Source of the DNA: Glaciimonas sp. PCH181 | GTDB lineage: Bacteria; Pseudomonadota; Gammaproteobacteria; Burkholderiales; Burkholderiaceae_D | Length of the DNA: 64,000 bases | NCBI RefSeq assembly: GCF_003056055.1 | Contig: NZ_PYFP01000001.1 | Coordinates: 682,001 to 746,000 of the forward strand | Direction of reading: 5' to 3' | Part shown: piece by piece, positions 42,827 through 52,126 of the stretch | Layout of the letters: each line of letters begins with the position of its first letter | Position numbering within the stretch: the stretch's first letter is position 1 | Notes under the pieces: generated by a model | What the model saw: the letters and a program-made list of their open reading frames with translations, nothing else | Database searches by the model: none | What the model was told of the DNA's origin: nothing | Program-made: the position numbers and the translations under genes

Positions 42827-44020
42827 ATGTTTGAACATGTTGATGCCTATCCAGGCGACCCAATTCTTACGCTGAATGAAGAGTTTTCGGCCGATCCACG
42901 TCCAGAAAAGATCAATCTTAGTATTGGCGTGTATCTGAATGCAGCAGGGCAATTACCGCTGATGGGCCCGGTGCTGAAAGCTGAACAGAGCATATTGCAG
43001 CATCCTGCCAAACGCGCCTATCTTCCGATGGAAGGGTTGGTGGACTATAGAAACGCGGTCCGCAATCTACTGTTTGGCGATGCCGATCCGGCCATGAAAG
43101 AGAAACGCATCGCCACCGTGCAGACCTTGGGCGGTTCTGGGGCGTTAAAGGTCGGTGCAGACTTTCTGGCAGCTTATTTTCCCGACGCACAGGTATGGGT
43201 CAGTGATCCGACTTGGGACAATCATCACGCGATTTTTGCAGGGGCAGGCATCGCGGTCAATAGCTATCCTTACTACAACGCCGCAACACAGCACGTTGAT
43301 TTTGACGCCATGCAAACCGCGTTAAAAGCGATTCCTCCTGGCAGCATCGTCCTGCTGCACGCTTGCTGTCATAACCCGACCGGGGCCGACCTGAATCCGC
43401 AACAGTGGCGCGATCTGGCGACGACTATTCAAGGCCGGTCATTACTGCCGTTTTTTGACATCGCTTATCAGGGATTTGGGCAGGGGATTGAGGACGATGC
43501 ATTTGCGATCCGTTACTTTGCGTCTCTAGGCATTCAGATGCTGGTCGCAGGATCATTTTCCAAAAATTTCTCGCTGTACGGTGAACGTTGCGGTGCGTTG
43601 CATGCGCTCTGCAATGACGAAACACAGGCGAATAACGTATTGGGTCAATTGAAAGCCGCGGTCCGTCGCAACTATTCAAGCCCACCCACGCATGGCGCAC
43701 GGATCATTGCGACAGTACTGGGAAGCCACGAACTTCGCAGCGAATGGCAAGCAGAATTAGAGGCAATGCGTATCCGCGTTCAATCGATGCGCGATGGTTT
43801 ATACACCCGTTTGCAAGCCGAGCTGCCAGCAGAGAAAGTAGATTATCTACGTAAGCAGACGGGCATGTTTAGCTTTACCGGGCTAAATCCCGCGCAGGTG
43901 CGCAGGCTACGTGACGAATTTGCGATTTATCTGGTTGGTTCGGGACGCATTTGTCTGGCTGCATTGACGCAGGAAAAGATTGCACCCGTCGCGGCAGCGA
44001 TGATGCAAGTAATGGATTGA
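42827..44020 (+). CDS. tyrB: Aromatic amino acid aminotransferase
   Basis: A 397-residue class I aminotransferase. It opens MFEHVDAYPGDPILTLNEEF, as TyrB/AspC proteins do. The PLP Lys is in GSFSKNFSLYGERCGAL near residue 245, CCHNPTGADL near residue 185 and the C-terminal SGRICLAAL contain further cofactor and carboxylate-binding residues. It converts tyrosine to 4-hydroxyphenylpyruvate, the substrate of HppD encoded just upstream. AAGGAG-like TGAGGAGCCCCCA precedes the start. Confidence 0.92.
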   Translation: MFEHVDAYPGDPILTLNEEFSADPRPEKINLSIGVYLNAAGQLPLMGPVLKAEQSILQHPAKRAYLPMEGLVDYRNAVRNLLFGDADPAMKEKRIATVQTLGGSGALKVGADFLAAYFPDAQVWVSDPTWDNHHAIFAGAGIAVNSYPYYNAATQHVDFDAMQTALKAIPPGSIVLLHACCHNPTGADLNPQQWRDLATTIQGRSLLPFFDIAYQGFGQGIEDDAFAIRYFASLGIQMLVAGSFSKNFSLYGERCGALHALCNDETQANNVLGQLKAAVRRNYSSPPTHGARIIATVLGSHELRSEWQAELEAMRIRVQSMRDGLYTRLQAELPAEKVDYLRKQTGMFSFTGLNPAQVRRLRDEFAIYLVGSGRICLAALTQEKIAPVAAAMMQVMD

Positions 44021-44029
44021 GGAAAAGAG

Positions 44030-44344
44030 ATGAGTAATTCTAAAGCAGAAGTAAGCAGCGACGTATTAGCTACGCTGCCTGACTGGGCGCAAGACTTAAA
44101 GCGCGGCGCAATCACGCGTGAATTTGTATTCGCGGACTTCGCTGAGGCGTTTGCCTTTATGACGCAGATCGCGCTGGTGGCAGAAAAAGCTGACCATCAT
44201 CCTGAATGGTCCAACGTTTACAACAAAGTCAACGTCACACTGACGACGCATGATGCCGATGGACTTACCTATAAGGATGTCAATCTGGCGCGTTATGCAG
44301 ACAAGATATTTGGGCGATTTCAATCACGCGATGATGGCAAATAG
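44030..44344 (+). CDS. phhB: Pterin-4a-carbinolamine dehydratase
   Basis: A 104-residue PCD/DCoH protein. [20 protein letters not shown] near residue 58 is the family signature, with both His residues of the active site. It dehydrates the 4a-hydroxy-tetrahydropterin made by phenylalanine hydroxylase, whose gene follows 15 bases downstream. Confidence 0.95.
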   Translation: MSNSKAEVSSDVLATLPDWAQDLKRGAITREFVFADFAEAFAFMTQIALVAEKADHHPEWSNVYNKVNVTLTTHDADGLTYKDVNLARYADKIFGRFQSRDDGK

Positions 44345-44359
44345 GCCGGAGAAGTCATT

Positions 44360-45244
44360 ATGCAACAACAATTAAACGACGTCGAAAAAGCATCCGTCCC
44401 GGTCAGCGCACCGGCTCAGCCGGAACGGGCCGATTGGACCATCGATCAGCAATGGGAAAATTACACCGCAGAAGAACATGCAGTGTGGAAGACACTTTTT
44501 GAACGTCAGACCAAGCTGCTGCCCGGCCGTGCCTGCGATGAGTTTGTCGCCGGGATGCATGCCTTGCCCATTGGCGCAGATCAGATTCCCGATTTTCGGC
44601 GTTTGAGTGAGGTATTGATGCAGCACACCGGTTGGGAGGTGGTGGCGGTGCCGGGGCTGGTTCCAGACGAAGTGTTTTTTGAACATCTGGCCAATCGTCG
44701 TTTTCCCGCAGGTCAGTTCATACGCAAGCCCAATCAACTGGATTACCTGGAAGAGCCGGACGTCTTTCACGACGTTTTCGGGCATGTTCCGATGCTGATG
44801 AATCCAGTTATTGCTGACTACATTCAGGCTTACGGCGCGGGTGGTTTGAAGGCGAAGCAGCTTGGCATGCTAGAGCAATTGGCAAGGGTTTATTGGTATA
44901 CGGTCGAATTTGGATTGGTCGAGCAGCCTGATGGACTGCGTATTTATGGCGCGGGGATCGTCTCGTCGTATACCGAATCTATTTTTTGTTTGGATGATCC
45001 TTCTCCCAATCGGCTGCGTTTCGATCTCGAACGCGTCATGCAGACACGCTATCGTATCGATGATTTTCAAGAGACCTATTTCGTCATTCCGCATCTGGAA
45101 ACGCTATTGGATTTGGCCAAGATCGACTTTGCTCCGCTCTACGAAAAAGTAAAGCATCACCCGCAATTTGAGCCGGGAGACGTCCTGTCAACGGATGTAG
45201 TGCTGACAGCGGGAACGTCAAATTATCATCGTGCCAAGCGCTAA
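44360..45244 (+). CDS. phhA: Phenylalanine 4-monooxygenase
   Basis: A 294-residue bacterial phenylalanine hydroxylase without the regulatory ACT domain of the animal enzyme. The iron site is HDVFGHVPMLMNP near residue 137 (two His) with the Glu in the following helix region YWYTVEFGLVEQPDGLRIYG. It makes tyrosine from phenylalanine with tetrahydropterin and O2, so the cluster leads from Phe to homogentisate. GGCCGGAGAAGTC precedes the start. Confidence 0.95.
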   Translation: MQQQLNDVEKASVPVSAPAQPERADWTIDQQWENYTAEEHAVWKTLFERQTKLLPGRACDEFVAGMHALPIGADQIPDFRRLSEVLMQHTGWEVVAVPGLVPDEVFFEHLANRRFPAGQFIRKPNQLDYLEEPDVFHDVFGHVPMLMNPVIADYIQAYGAGGLKAKQLGMLEQLARVYWYTVEFGLVEQPDGLRIYGAGIVSSYTESIFCLDDPSPNRLRFDLERVMQTRYRIDDFQETYFVIPHLETLLDLAKIDFAPLYEKVKHHPQFEPGDVLSTDVVLTAGTSNYHRAKR

Positions 45245-45271
45245 CGCACATCTAAATTTCAGAGGTATTTT

Positions 45272-45976
45272 ATGGATTTCAACACGCAAACCGTCGTGAT
45301 TACCGGCGCAAGCGGCAATCTGGGTCGGGCCGTCGCCCGTGCATTCGCACGCCAAGGTGCAAACCTGGTTCTTCTCGGCCGCAAAATGGAAAGTCTCGAA
45401 AGTGCTTTCGGGCCGCCGGGAACGCAGCGGTTATATGTGCCCACGGATCTTCTCGATCCCAAGCAGGTGCAGGCGGCTGTAACGGCGGGCATCGCGCAAT
45501 TCGGGCGTATCGATATCCTCTGCAATATTGCAGGCGGTTTTCGGATGGGTTCATTGGTACACGAAACGTCAGATGATGATTGGGATTTTCTGATCGACAT
45601 CAATGCACGCAGCATGTTGCAGATGGTGCGTGCCGTGGTGCCGGGCATGCTGGCGGGCGGAAGCGGCAAGATCATCAATGTCGGTGCCAATGCCGCTCAG
45701 AAGGGCGTCGCGCAGATGGGGGCGTATTGCGCCTCAAAAGATGCTGTGATCCGCCTAACGGAAGCAATGGCGGCAGAACTAAGGCAATCTAATATCAACG
45801 TCAACTGCGTGTTGCCGAGCATTATTGACACGCCGGAGAATCGTTCTGCCATGCCAGCTGCCGATGCCAGCCGTTGGGTCGCGCCGGAAGCATTGGCCGA
45901 TGTGATTACCTTTTTGGCATCCGATGCGGCACGTGCAATTTATGGCGCGTCAATACCGGTGACGGGACAGTCTTAA
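45272..45976 (+). CDS. SDR-family oxidoreductase, candidate dihydropteridine reductase
   Basis: A 234-residue short-chain dehydrogenase/reductase. The NAD(P) motif is TGASGNLGRAVARAFARQGA (TGxxxxxG) at residues 10-17; NIAGG and YCASK (catalytic Tyr-x3-Lys near residue 152) are intact. The Ser of the catalytic set appears as NVGANAAQKG, so Ala or Asn stands where most SDRs have Ser. Being the last gene after phhA and phhB, it may reduce quinonoid dihydropterin to keep phenylalanine hydroxylase supplied. QDPR-type enzymes are SDRs that lack the usual Ser. That function is inferred. It overlaps the convergent Lrp gene by four bases. Confidence 0.82.
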   Translation: MDFNTQTVVITGASGNLGRAVARAFARQGANLVLLGRKMESLESAFGPPGTQRLYVPTDLLDPKQVQAAVTAGIAQFGRIDILCNIAGGFRMGSLVHETSDDDWDFLIDINARSMLQMVRAVVPGMLAGGSGKIINVGANAAQKGVAQMGAYCASKDAVIRLTEAMAAELRQSNINVNCVLPSIIDTPENRSAMPAADASRWVAPEALADVITFLASDAARAIYGASIPVTGQS

Positions 45977-46509
45977 ACGGACTTTTCCGACAATGACGAA
46001 TATTGAATGCGTTGTTTGTTTTCTGTCGGTTGCATGACGTGATCCAACGGCAGGATAGTTGTTTGCTTGATTTTTCGTAACGTTATATTTGATTTCACAT
46101 TGGTTACGCCGGGTAAACGCAACAAATGCATCGTCATGAATTCTGAAAACGACGTCAGGTCCGAGGTCACGATGCGCAGCATATAATCGGCGTCACCGGC
46201 CAGCGAAAAGCATTCAAGCACCTCCGGCAGTTTCGTAATGTCATGTTCAAATTTTTCACTCGATGTGCCCCCTTGCCGGTCTAGCGTCACGTGCGTAAAT
46301 GCCACCAAATGCAGACCGACAGCAACAGGATCGAGAATGGCAGCATAGTGATCAATAATGCCGCCTTCCTCAAGACGCTGTACGCGACGACTAACCTGCG
46401 ACGTGGAAAGATGTATTTTTCCGCTAAGAACGCTATTTGTCGCATGCCCATCCTGCTGCAGTTCCGCGAGCAATTGCAAGTCAAACCGGTCAACGGTAAG
46501 TGCGGACAT
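45973..46509 (-). CDS. Lrp/AsnC-family transcriptional regulator
   Basis: A 178-residue regulator with an N-terminal winged helix (FDLQLLAELQQDGHATNSVL, then LSTSQVSRRVQRLEEGGII) and a C-terminal RAM/AsnC ligand domain (VLECFSLAGDADYMLRIVTS). ATG follows GAGGAAAGAATT. The C-terminal tail of about 25 residues is longer than usual. It converges on the Phe/Tyr operon; local regulators of this family commonly sense aromatic amino acids, so it is the best candidate for the palindrome upstream of hppD. Confidence 0.92.
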   Translation of the reverse strand: MSALTVDRFDLQLLAELQQDGHATNSVLSGKIHLSTSQVSRRVQRLEEGGIIDHYAAILDPVAVGLHLVAFTHVTLDRQGGTSSEKFEHDITKLPEVLECFSLAGDADYMLRIVTSDLTSFSEFMTMHLLRLPGVTNVKSNITLRKIKQTTILPLDHVMQPTENKQRIQYSSLSEKSV

Positions 46510-47020
46510 AATTCTTTCCTCTTTGAAAAGTAACGCAATAATTAACGCATCTCGGTGTGATAGGGCGCTATTGTCAGATTAAATAATGCCGCAACAAATA
46601 GCGCCGTATTCAATGGCTTCGCCGTGAGAATACAGTGTCGTTAAAGCCTGATCAATAGTCGGCTATCAAATAGGTGGGTCAGCGCAAAAGCGCTTTTGAT
46701 TGTGGCTAAATATCGTCAAAAGTCTGCGATAGAAGAATCTCCCCACCTCCCCATATTGGTCTCGTTTCTCCCCCGATTATTTTCGGCCTACCAAAGCTAT
46801 GGGACAGGGTATCGGCTTGGGGGATCATCTTCCGGAAGATCCGGCGTTCGAACAAGGTGGCAATAGCGCGGTACTGCAAAAAGGCAGTTGGGGCGCTGCC
46901 TTGGTAGATGAACTTATTCCAGCGCCCGGCGACATTTGCGTTGATAAACTTTATTGCTTTGAAGTGCATTGTTTTATACGATCTGGATAACCGTTGCCGC
47001 CGCAATTAGGTTTGCCCTGA
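46510..47020. other. Intergenic stretch with a gene remnant
   Basis: 511 bases without an intact gene. The only recognisable content is the isochorismatase-like fragment at 46799-46993. The Lrp promoter must lie at the left end. Confidence 0.55.
46799..46993 (+). pseudogene. Remnant of an isochorismatase-family hydrolase
   Basis: A 63-residue frame (46799-46990 plus stop) contains GSWGAALVDELIPAPGDICV followed by DKLY. This matches the middle of isochorismatase/nicotinamidase-like hydrolases, where G-x-W-G-A-x-V-x-E-L-x-P-x-P-G-D is conserved and followed by V-x-K. The catalytic N-terminal Asp strand and the C-terminal Cys part are missing, and no ribosome-binding site is seen. I read it as a decayed internal piece. 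The next gene, a monooxygenase-domain protein, is on the other strand. Confidence 0.5.
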
Positions 47021-47692
47021 TTATTTTTTAATATCGGGATAATACTGCGGTGCTTCGCGGCGTTCGAACATCCCGTAATCCCGCACCACACGCACCCGAC
47101 GACGGCGTCTCGCATTGTCCGGCAGATTAGCAGATGCTTCGTATGCGATAGCAGCATTTTGATCTCGCCAGGACATCAGCAGAATCAAATCGCCGGGCGA
47201 CAACACCGCATCAAATACATCCCAGGCGACAAGGCCGGGAGCGCTCGCAGGAAGCCCTAACCAGATGGCGATATCTTCGGCGCTAGCGTCCACATCCAAT
47301 TCATCCGGCCGTTTGGCATCAATCAAGACTATCGTGGTGGCATCACCAACTTCAGTCTCATCCAACCGTTGTTCTTGCAGCGTGCAGCCATCGGGCAGCC
47401 GGGTATCTTGCGTCAATTGACCGACTCTCAGATGGTAATCGTGCATGACCTCAGCACGACCTTTCTCTTGCACGTCGTGATGCACCGCCTGCGTGCGCCA
47501 ACGAACTAGCGCTTTCTCATCACGCCATCCCGATAACGACAACAGCCAGCCTTCGCGGGTGAGGCTGCGGTAACGGATGTTGTCAATAAATCCCTCAACC
47601 TTTACCAGTTCCGGGCGGAGTAGCTTGGCATAGCCTAAGTAGGCATCCCATTGATCTGATTTGGGATGAACTTCAAAAAGAACTGAAAACAT
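47021..47692 (-). CDS. Antibiotic biosynthesis monooxygenase (ABM)-domain protein
   Basis: A 223-residue protein with an ABM ferredoxin-like domain at the N-terminus (MFSVLFEVHPKSDQWDAYLG, LVKVEGFIDNIRYRSLTREG, SLSGWRDEKALVRWR with the usual H residue in AVHHDVQEKGR) and a second, divergent copy at about residues 110-215 (LILLMSWRDQNAAIAYEA). ABM-like proteins are small oxidases, haem-degrading enzymes or stress proteins; the substrate here is unknown. It ends RRRRRVRVVRDYGMFERREA and then PQYYPDIKK. Confidence 0.8.
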   Translation of the reverse strand: MFSVLFEVHPKSDQWDAYLGYAKLLRPELVKVEGFIDNIRYRSLTREGWLLSLSGWRDEKALVRWRTQAVHHDVQEKGRAEVMHDYHLRVGQLTQDTRLPDGCTLQEQRLDETEVGDATTIVLIDAKRPDELDVDASAEDIAIWLGLPASAPGLVAWDVFDAVLSPGDLILLMSWRDQNAAIAYEASANLPDNARRRRRVRVVRDYGMFERREAPQYYPDIKK

Positions 47693-48224
47693 CGTTGCCT
47701 CCTTACGTATTCTGCGATTTGAAGATAATTCAAATTTTGAGCTTAATTTTTGATGCTGATTCGGGTTGTCTTTTTACATCGAAAAACATCAAAAAGCTAA
47801 CAACTTTGTTCATAAATTTATCAATAATGCAAAATAAAACAGATTATTGTTTGCACCAGTGCAGTGCCTGGTGCACGAATTTTGTGAGTATAGAGATGCG
47901 CGGAGGAAATGTCTCGAAGGGAAGGGTTGCCCCAGATTTGTGCGATGTTAGCTATTAGTTTGGTTAATGGCTGGGGCAGTATAAATGACTTGTGATAAAA
48001 ACGTAGAGGCCCAAGAATCACACCCATTGAAGTAGCCGTTGATTCTCGCTAGAAATAGTCTTTTCAGGAAACACAGTTTGCCGCAGTCTGGTTTTCAGTC
48101 AACATTTAAACTAATCGCGGGATTTTTTACAGGTTAGTGAAAACGGTTCGTGACAAGAGTCGATTTCACGGGCGGCAAACGGCAGCTACATCTGCGAACA
48201 AATTTTGACATAAGAGAGACGAAA
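47693..48224. other. Divergent promoter region upstream of the MlrC cluster
   Basis: 532 bases between divergent genes, with no supported coding frame (47695-47958 lacks a start site and family resemblance). It holds the palindrome at 47852-47875. Promoters for both directions are expected, but no clear -35/-10 pair stands out. Confidence 0.5.
47852..47875. promoter_or_regulatory. Palindrome resembling NtrC sites
   Basis: TGCACCAG (47852-47859) and CTGGTGCA (47868-47875) are perfect complements around TGCAGTGC. The outer arms match the TGCACC/GGTGCA halves of NtrC sites, but the gap between them is 12 rather than 5 bases. Inner GTGC repeats allow two overlapping sites with near-normal gaps. 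A GntR or LysR operator is the alternative. Confidence 0.45.
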
Positions 48225-49724
48225 GTGAATACATCAGAGATTAAGCGGGTGGCAGTGGTGAGCTTTGAATTTGAGGGAAACAGTTTCTCGCCCAAAGTGT
48301 GTGGTCGACCGGAGTTTGGTCTTTATGCAGAAGGCGAGGCAATCTGGGACCTGATTGACGGTAATCCGCTGGCGATTTCCGGCGGTGTCGATGCGCTCAA
48401 GGCTGACGGCGGCATAAAATTAATTCCCATTTTATTGGCGCACGGTGGTTCTGGTGGCACTGTAGAACCGCATTTCTATCGTGAAACGGTCGACGCCATT
48501 TTGAAGGGTATTCGCGAGCAGGGGCCATTTGATGGACTCTATCTGGCCTTGCATGGCGCGATGATTAGCCCTGGCGTCACCGACGGCGAAGGTCAGCTAC
48601 TTGAGGCAATACGTTCGGTTGTCGGCTCGATGCCGATTATCGCGTGCAGTCTCGATCTGCATGCAAATGTCACGCCGAAGATGGTGCAGGCGGCGAACAT
48701 TCTGGTCGGCTACGAAAACTATCCACATGATGATGTCTACACCACCGGACAACGGGCTGGTGATTTATTGGTCCGCACCTTGCGCGGCACACTTTCGCCC
48801 GTCATGCGCATGGTGCGTCTTGACATGTTGGTTCCGGTCCCTGGTGGTTCAACATTGGGCAATGCTCCGCTGGCAAAGTTAAAGGCGTTTGCACGAGGAT
48901 GCGAAAACGATGGAGTTGTATCGACGAGCTATTTCACCTGCCAGCCTTGGCTGGACGACGATGCAGCGGGCAACGTCGCGCTAGCGATCGCTCATGACAG
49001 CGAAGCGCTGGCCGAACGGACTGCACGTGTTATTGCCGACAAGCTATGGGCGTTGCGCGATGAATTTGTGTTGCCGCTATTACCGGTGCAAGACGCAATA
49101 GAAAAAGCTATTCAAGCGCATGTTAAGCCTGCTGTTTTGGCAGATACCGGTGACAGCGTCGGCGCTGGCTCAACTGGGGATTCCGCCTATGTCCTGGCAG
49201 CCTTGCTGACTCATGCATCTGACATTAAATGCGCAGTCTCCATGGTGGACCCGGACGCGGTAGCTAAGGCGATTGAAAGCGGCGTTGGTACTGAGGTCGA
49301 ACTAGCGCTTGGCTTTTCTGCGGATCCGCGTCACGGCGCGCCGTTGAAATTAAGAGCCAAAGTCTGCAATGTGCACAATGGCAAATTCACGTATGCCGCC
49401 GGTCCTGCGGCAGGCGTGCAGGGCGATATGGGACCGACAGTGGTTCTTGGCATTCAAGGGATACGGATTCTGGTGGCTAGCAAAGGCACCTACGAATATG
49501 CAGACGAACAATTTCGCGCGGTGGGAATTAACCCAGACGATTTCGCTATCGTTGTTTTAAAAAATGGGATGAATTTCCGCAATTTGTTGAAGGATGGCAG
49601 TTCCTGGTATCTGGTGGATAGCGCCGGTTCCTCTTCAGCAAATCTGGCGACCTTGCGCTGGCAACACCGTCCTTCACCGTTTTGGCCGCGTGACATTGAA
49701 GTGAAAAGTCTTTCCCAGCCATAA
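48225..49724 (+). CDS. M81 family metallopeptidase (MlrC-like)
   Basis: A 499-residue protein of the MlrC family (microcystinase C, which cuts linear peptides after microcystin opening). GTG 48225 (GAGAGACGAAA upstream) is chosen since family homology starts at KRVAVVSFEFEGNSFSP; the open frame to 48150 adds unrelated sequence. Zinc-site motifs include LYLALHGAMISPGVTDGEG, SLDLHANVTPKMVQAANIL and YPHDDVYTTGQRA. DTGDSVGAGSTGDSAYVLAA links to the C-terminal MlrC domain. With an MFS transporter, an aldolase and D-serine ammonia-lyase downstream it probably opens an amide or peptide-like catabolite; microcystin itself is not implied. Confidence 0.9.
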   Translation: MNTSEIKRVAVVSFEFEGNSFSPKVCGRPEFGLYAEGEAIWDLIDGNPLAISGGVDALKADGGIKLIPILLAHGGSGGTVEPHFYRETVDAILKGIREQGPFDGLYLALHGAMISPGVTDGEGQLLEAIRSVVGSMPIIACSLDLHANVTPKMVQAANILVGYENYPHDDVYTTGQRAGDLLVRTLRGTLSPVMRMVRLDMLVPVPGGSTLGNAPLAKLKAFARGCENDGVVSTSYFTCQPWLDDDAAGNVALAIAHDSEALAERTARVIADKLWALRDEFVLPLLPVQDAIEKAIQAHVKPAVLADTGDSVGAGSTGDSAYVLAALLTHASDIKCAVSMVDPDAVAKAIESGVGTEVELALGFSADPRHGAPLKLRAKVCNVHNGKFTYAAGPAAGVQGDMGPTVVLGIQGIRILVASKGTYEYADEQFRAVGINPDDFAIVVLKNGMNFRNLLKDGSSWYLVDSAGSSSANLATLRWQHRPSPFWPRDIEVKSLSQP

Positions 49725-49867
49725 GCACAGGCAGTAAAAAGTCTAAAAAACCACCCTCGCAAACCGAGCGCAAATAAACAGATGGAGATAAAAGCCGCAC
49801 TTGATCGGGCCAACAGATTCCCTATTTTTGAGGGTAACAGTGGACGAGCAAGGATCGGAAAACCGCT

Positions 49868-51175
49868 ATGATGAATGAAGACAAACTATACAAACGCGTG
49901 ACGCTGCGACTGATACCATTTTTGGTTCTGCTGTATTTGATAGCGTACATTGATCGGTCGATTTTAGGATTTGCCAAGCTCTACATGAATGTAGACGTCG
50001 GTATCAGCGATGCCGCTTATGGCTTCGGCGCAGGACTATTTTTCCTGGGCTATATTATTTTCGAACTTCCTAGTAATGTCATTCTTGTAAAAGTCGGCGC
50101 ACGGAGGTGGTTTGCGCGCATCATTGTTACGTGGGGCGCGATTACGATGGCAATGGCGCTGATACAGGGACCAACGTCTTTCTATCTCCTGCGATTTCTA
50201 TTGGGCGCTGCCGAAGCGGGCTTTTATCCGGGTGTTCTGTACTACCTGACACTCTGGTATCCAAAGCGCCGCAGAGGTCGTATATACGGTTATTTCTTTT
50301 TTGCCCAACCACTTGCGCCGTTGGTTGGCGGCCCGCTAGCCGGAGCGATACTGGGAATGAATGGCATGTTAGGCATGCATGGATGGCAATGGGTATTCAT
50401 TCTGTGCGGCTTGCCTGCGGTCTTGCTTGCGTTACCGACACTGAAATTGCTGCCTGAAACGCCATCCCATGCAAAATGGCTGGAGCCGCGCGAGGCGCAA
50501 TGGCTGGAAGCGGAAATTGAAAAAGATGCGGCAGGTATCATCGTCGAGAAATCGCATTCCCCGCTGAGTGCGCTGAAAAACCCACGCGTATTATTGTTGG
50601 CCTTCGCTTATGTTCCGATTCCGCTTTCAATCTACGGACTTTCGTTATGGCTTCCAACGCTTGTTAAGGGATTTAATTCCTCCGATTTAATGACTGGCTT
50701 CTTGTCTGCGATTCCCTTTTTATTCGGTGTCATTGGTCTGCTAATTGTTCCAAGAAGTTCAGATAAGTATAACGAACGCTATGGCCATATCATCGTATGC
50801 ACATTGCTTGCAGCTGCTGGTTTAGTCGGTGCGGCGCTATCCCATTCGCTGGTGCTTCAACTGACATTTTTGTGTATGACCGGCTTTGGTATGTATTCAG
50901 CGTCCGCCGTATTGTGGACTTTGCCAAGCCAGTTTCTTGTGGGTACGGGCGCTGCTGCAGGCTTGGCAGTCATTAATTCAATCGGGAATCTTGGCGGTTA
51001 TCTCGGTCCATTTGGGATCGGTCTGATTAAGGAATACACCGGCAGCTTGAGTTATGGCCTGTACTTCCTGGCGGCGACATTAATACTGGTAATCGTACTG
51101 GTCTTACGCCTCAGAGCAATGGGTGAACTCGGCTCTGAGAAACACGCCACCGTTGCTCCTGCTGTAAGCAGTTAA
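49868..51175 (+). CDS. MFS transporter of the anion:cation symporter (ACS) family
   Basis: A 435-residue transporter with twelve predicted helices. RVTLRLIPFLVLLYLIAYID and RSILGFAKLYMN open it as in ACS-family tartrate, glucarate and phthalate carriers; FFLGYIIFELPSNVILVKVG and RRWFARIIVTWG are the family loop motifs, and GGYLGPFGIGLIKEYTGSL the C-terminal one. It would import the organic acid or amino-acid-like substrate of the cluster. ATG 49868 or 49871. Confidence 0.9.
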   Translation: MMNEDKLYKRVTLRLIPFLVLLYLIAYIDRSILGFAKLYMNVDVGISDAAYGFGAGLFFLGYIIFELPSNVILVKVGARRWFARIIVTWGAITMAMALIQGPTSFYLLRFLLGAAEAGFYPGVLYYLTLWYPKRRRGRIYGYFFFAQPLAPLVGGPLAGAILGMNGMLGMHGWQWVFILCGLPAVLLALPTLKLLPETPSHAKWLEPREAQWLEAEIEKDAAGIIVEKSHSPLSALKNPRVLLLAFAYVPIPLSIYGLSLWLPTLVKGFNSSDLMTGFLSAIPFLFGVIGLLIVPRSSDKYNERYGHIIVCTLLAAAGLVGAALSHSLVLQLTFLCMTGFGMYSASAVLWTLPSQFLVGTGAAAGLAVINSIGNLGGYLGPFGIGLIKEYTGSLSYGLYFLAATLILVIVLVLRLRAMGELGSEKHATVAPAVSS

Positions 51176-51250
51176 TCTGAATACGGCTCCTAAACTGCGG
51201 CCCTCTTCCATTAGTTTAGCTTTATCGTTCTACGTTTTTTTGGAGTAAAA

Positions 51251-51991
51251 ATGCACAATACGATTTCTATAGATATGGCGCTGTTCCATGAAGCGCACAT
51301 CGCTTCTCTCAGAGAAGACCTTGCTTTGGCGCTGCGTGCAGCTGCGCATCACGGCCTCGGTGAGGGCGTTTGTAATCATTTCAGCGTTGCGCTTCCGCAA
51401 GATCCGAATAAATTTCTGCTCAATCCACGCGGATTAATGTGGCAAGAAGTGCAGGCCGATGACATCGTCATGGTCGATAGCAACGGCAAGCGCCTGGCGG
51501 GTCGCTACGACATTGAACCGTCAGCGATGTTCATTCATGCAGCGATTCATCGCATCACGAAAAAGAATTGCGTCCTGCATTCGCATATGCCAAATGCCAC
51601 AGCACTGACGTTGACGCGGGCCTGTTCTCTCGACACTACCTTATCCCAAAATGCGATGCGTTTTCATGGGCGCGTTATGGTTGATCACCATTACAACGGA
51701 CTTGCGCTGGATCATACCGAAGGTGAACGCATTGCCAATGCAATGAACGGTGCCGATATAGGATTTTTGGGCAATCACGGCATAGTCGTCTGCGGAGATC
51801 GACTGGATTACGCCTACGACGATTTGTATTATCTGGAACGTGCTTGCGAGTCGGAAGTTATCGCCCGCTCTACCGGTCTGCCGCTGAATCCCGCGTCGCT
51901 TGAAATCTCTAGGGAAGTCGCTAGACAGAGCAGTGGAGAGCGTCTGCAATCAGAGCTATTTTTTAAGGCCTTGCGGCGCACGCTTGGTTGA
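51251..51991 (+). CDS. Class II aldolase/adducin-family protein
   Basis: A 246-residue protein with the class II aldolase fold. Zinc ligands are the two His in VLHSHMPNATALTL near residue 102 and the His in GFLGNHGIVVCGD. LAHHGLGEGVCNHFSVALP (as AAAHHGLGEGVCNHFSV) is the family opening. Members cleave or epimerise sugar phosphates and related hydroxy acids, or decarboxylate. GGAG stands about seven bases before ATG. It lies between the MFS gene and dsdA, suggesting retro-aldol cleavage of an imported hydroxy compound. Confidence 0.88.
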   Translation: MHNTISIDMALFHEAHIASLREDLALALRAAAHHGLGEGVCNHFSVALPQDPNKFLLNPRGLMWQEVQADDIVMVDSNGKRLAGRYDIEPSAMFIHAAIHRITKKNCVLHSHMPNATALTLTRACSLDTTLSQNAMRFHGRVMVDHHYNGLALDHTEGERIANAMNGADIGFLGNHGIVVCGDRLDYAYDDLYYLERACESEVIARSTGLPLNPASLEISREVARQSSGERLQSELFFKALRRTLG

Positions 51992-52126
51992 TGCCGTTTG
52001 ATACTTAATAGACGCGGTTGGATTAATACGATTGGTTTAATAAACAGCGCGGTTACTAGAGCGCTTGTAACGATTGTTAAGTGGACGCAACAGCAATGCT
52101 TGTTGCATTAACCAGAGGAATTTGTT

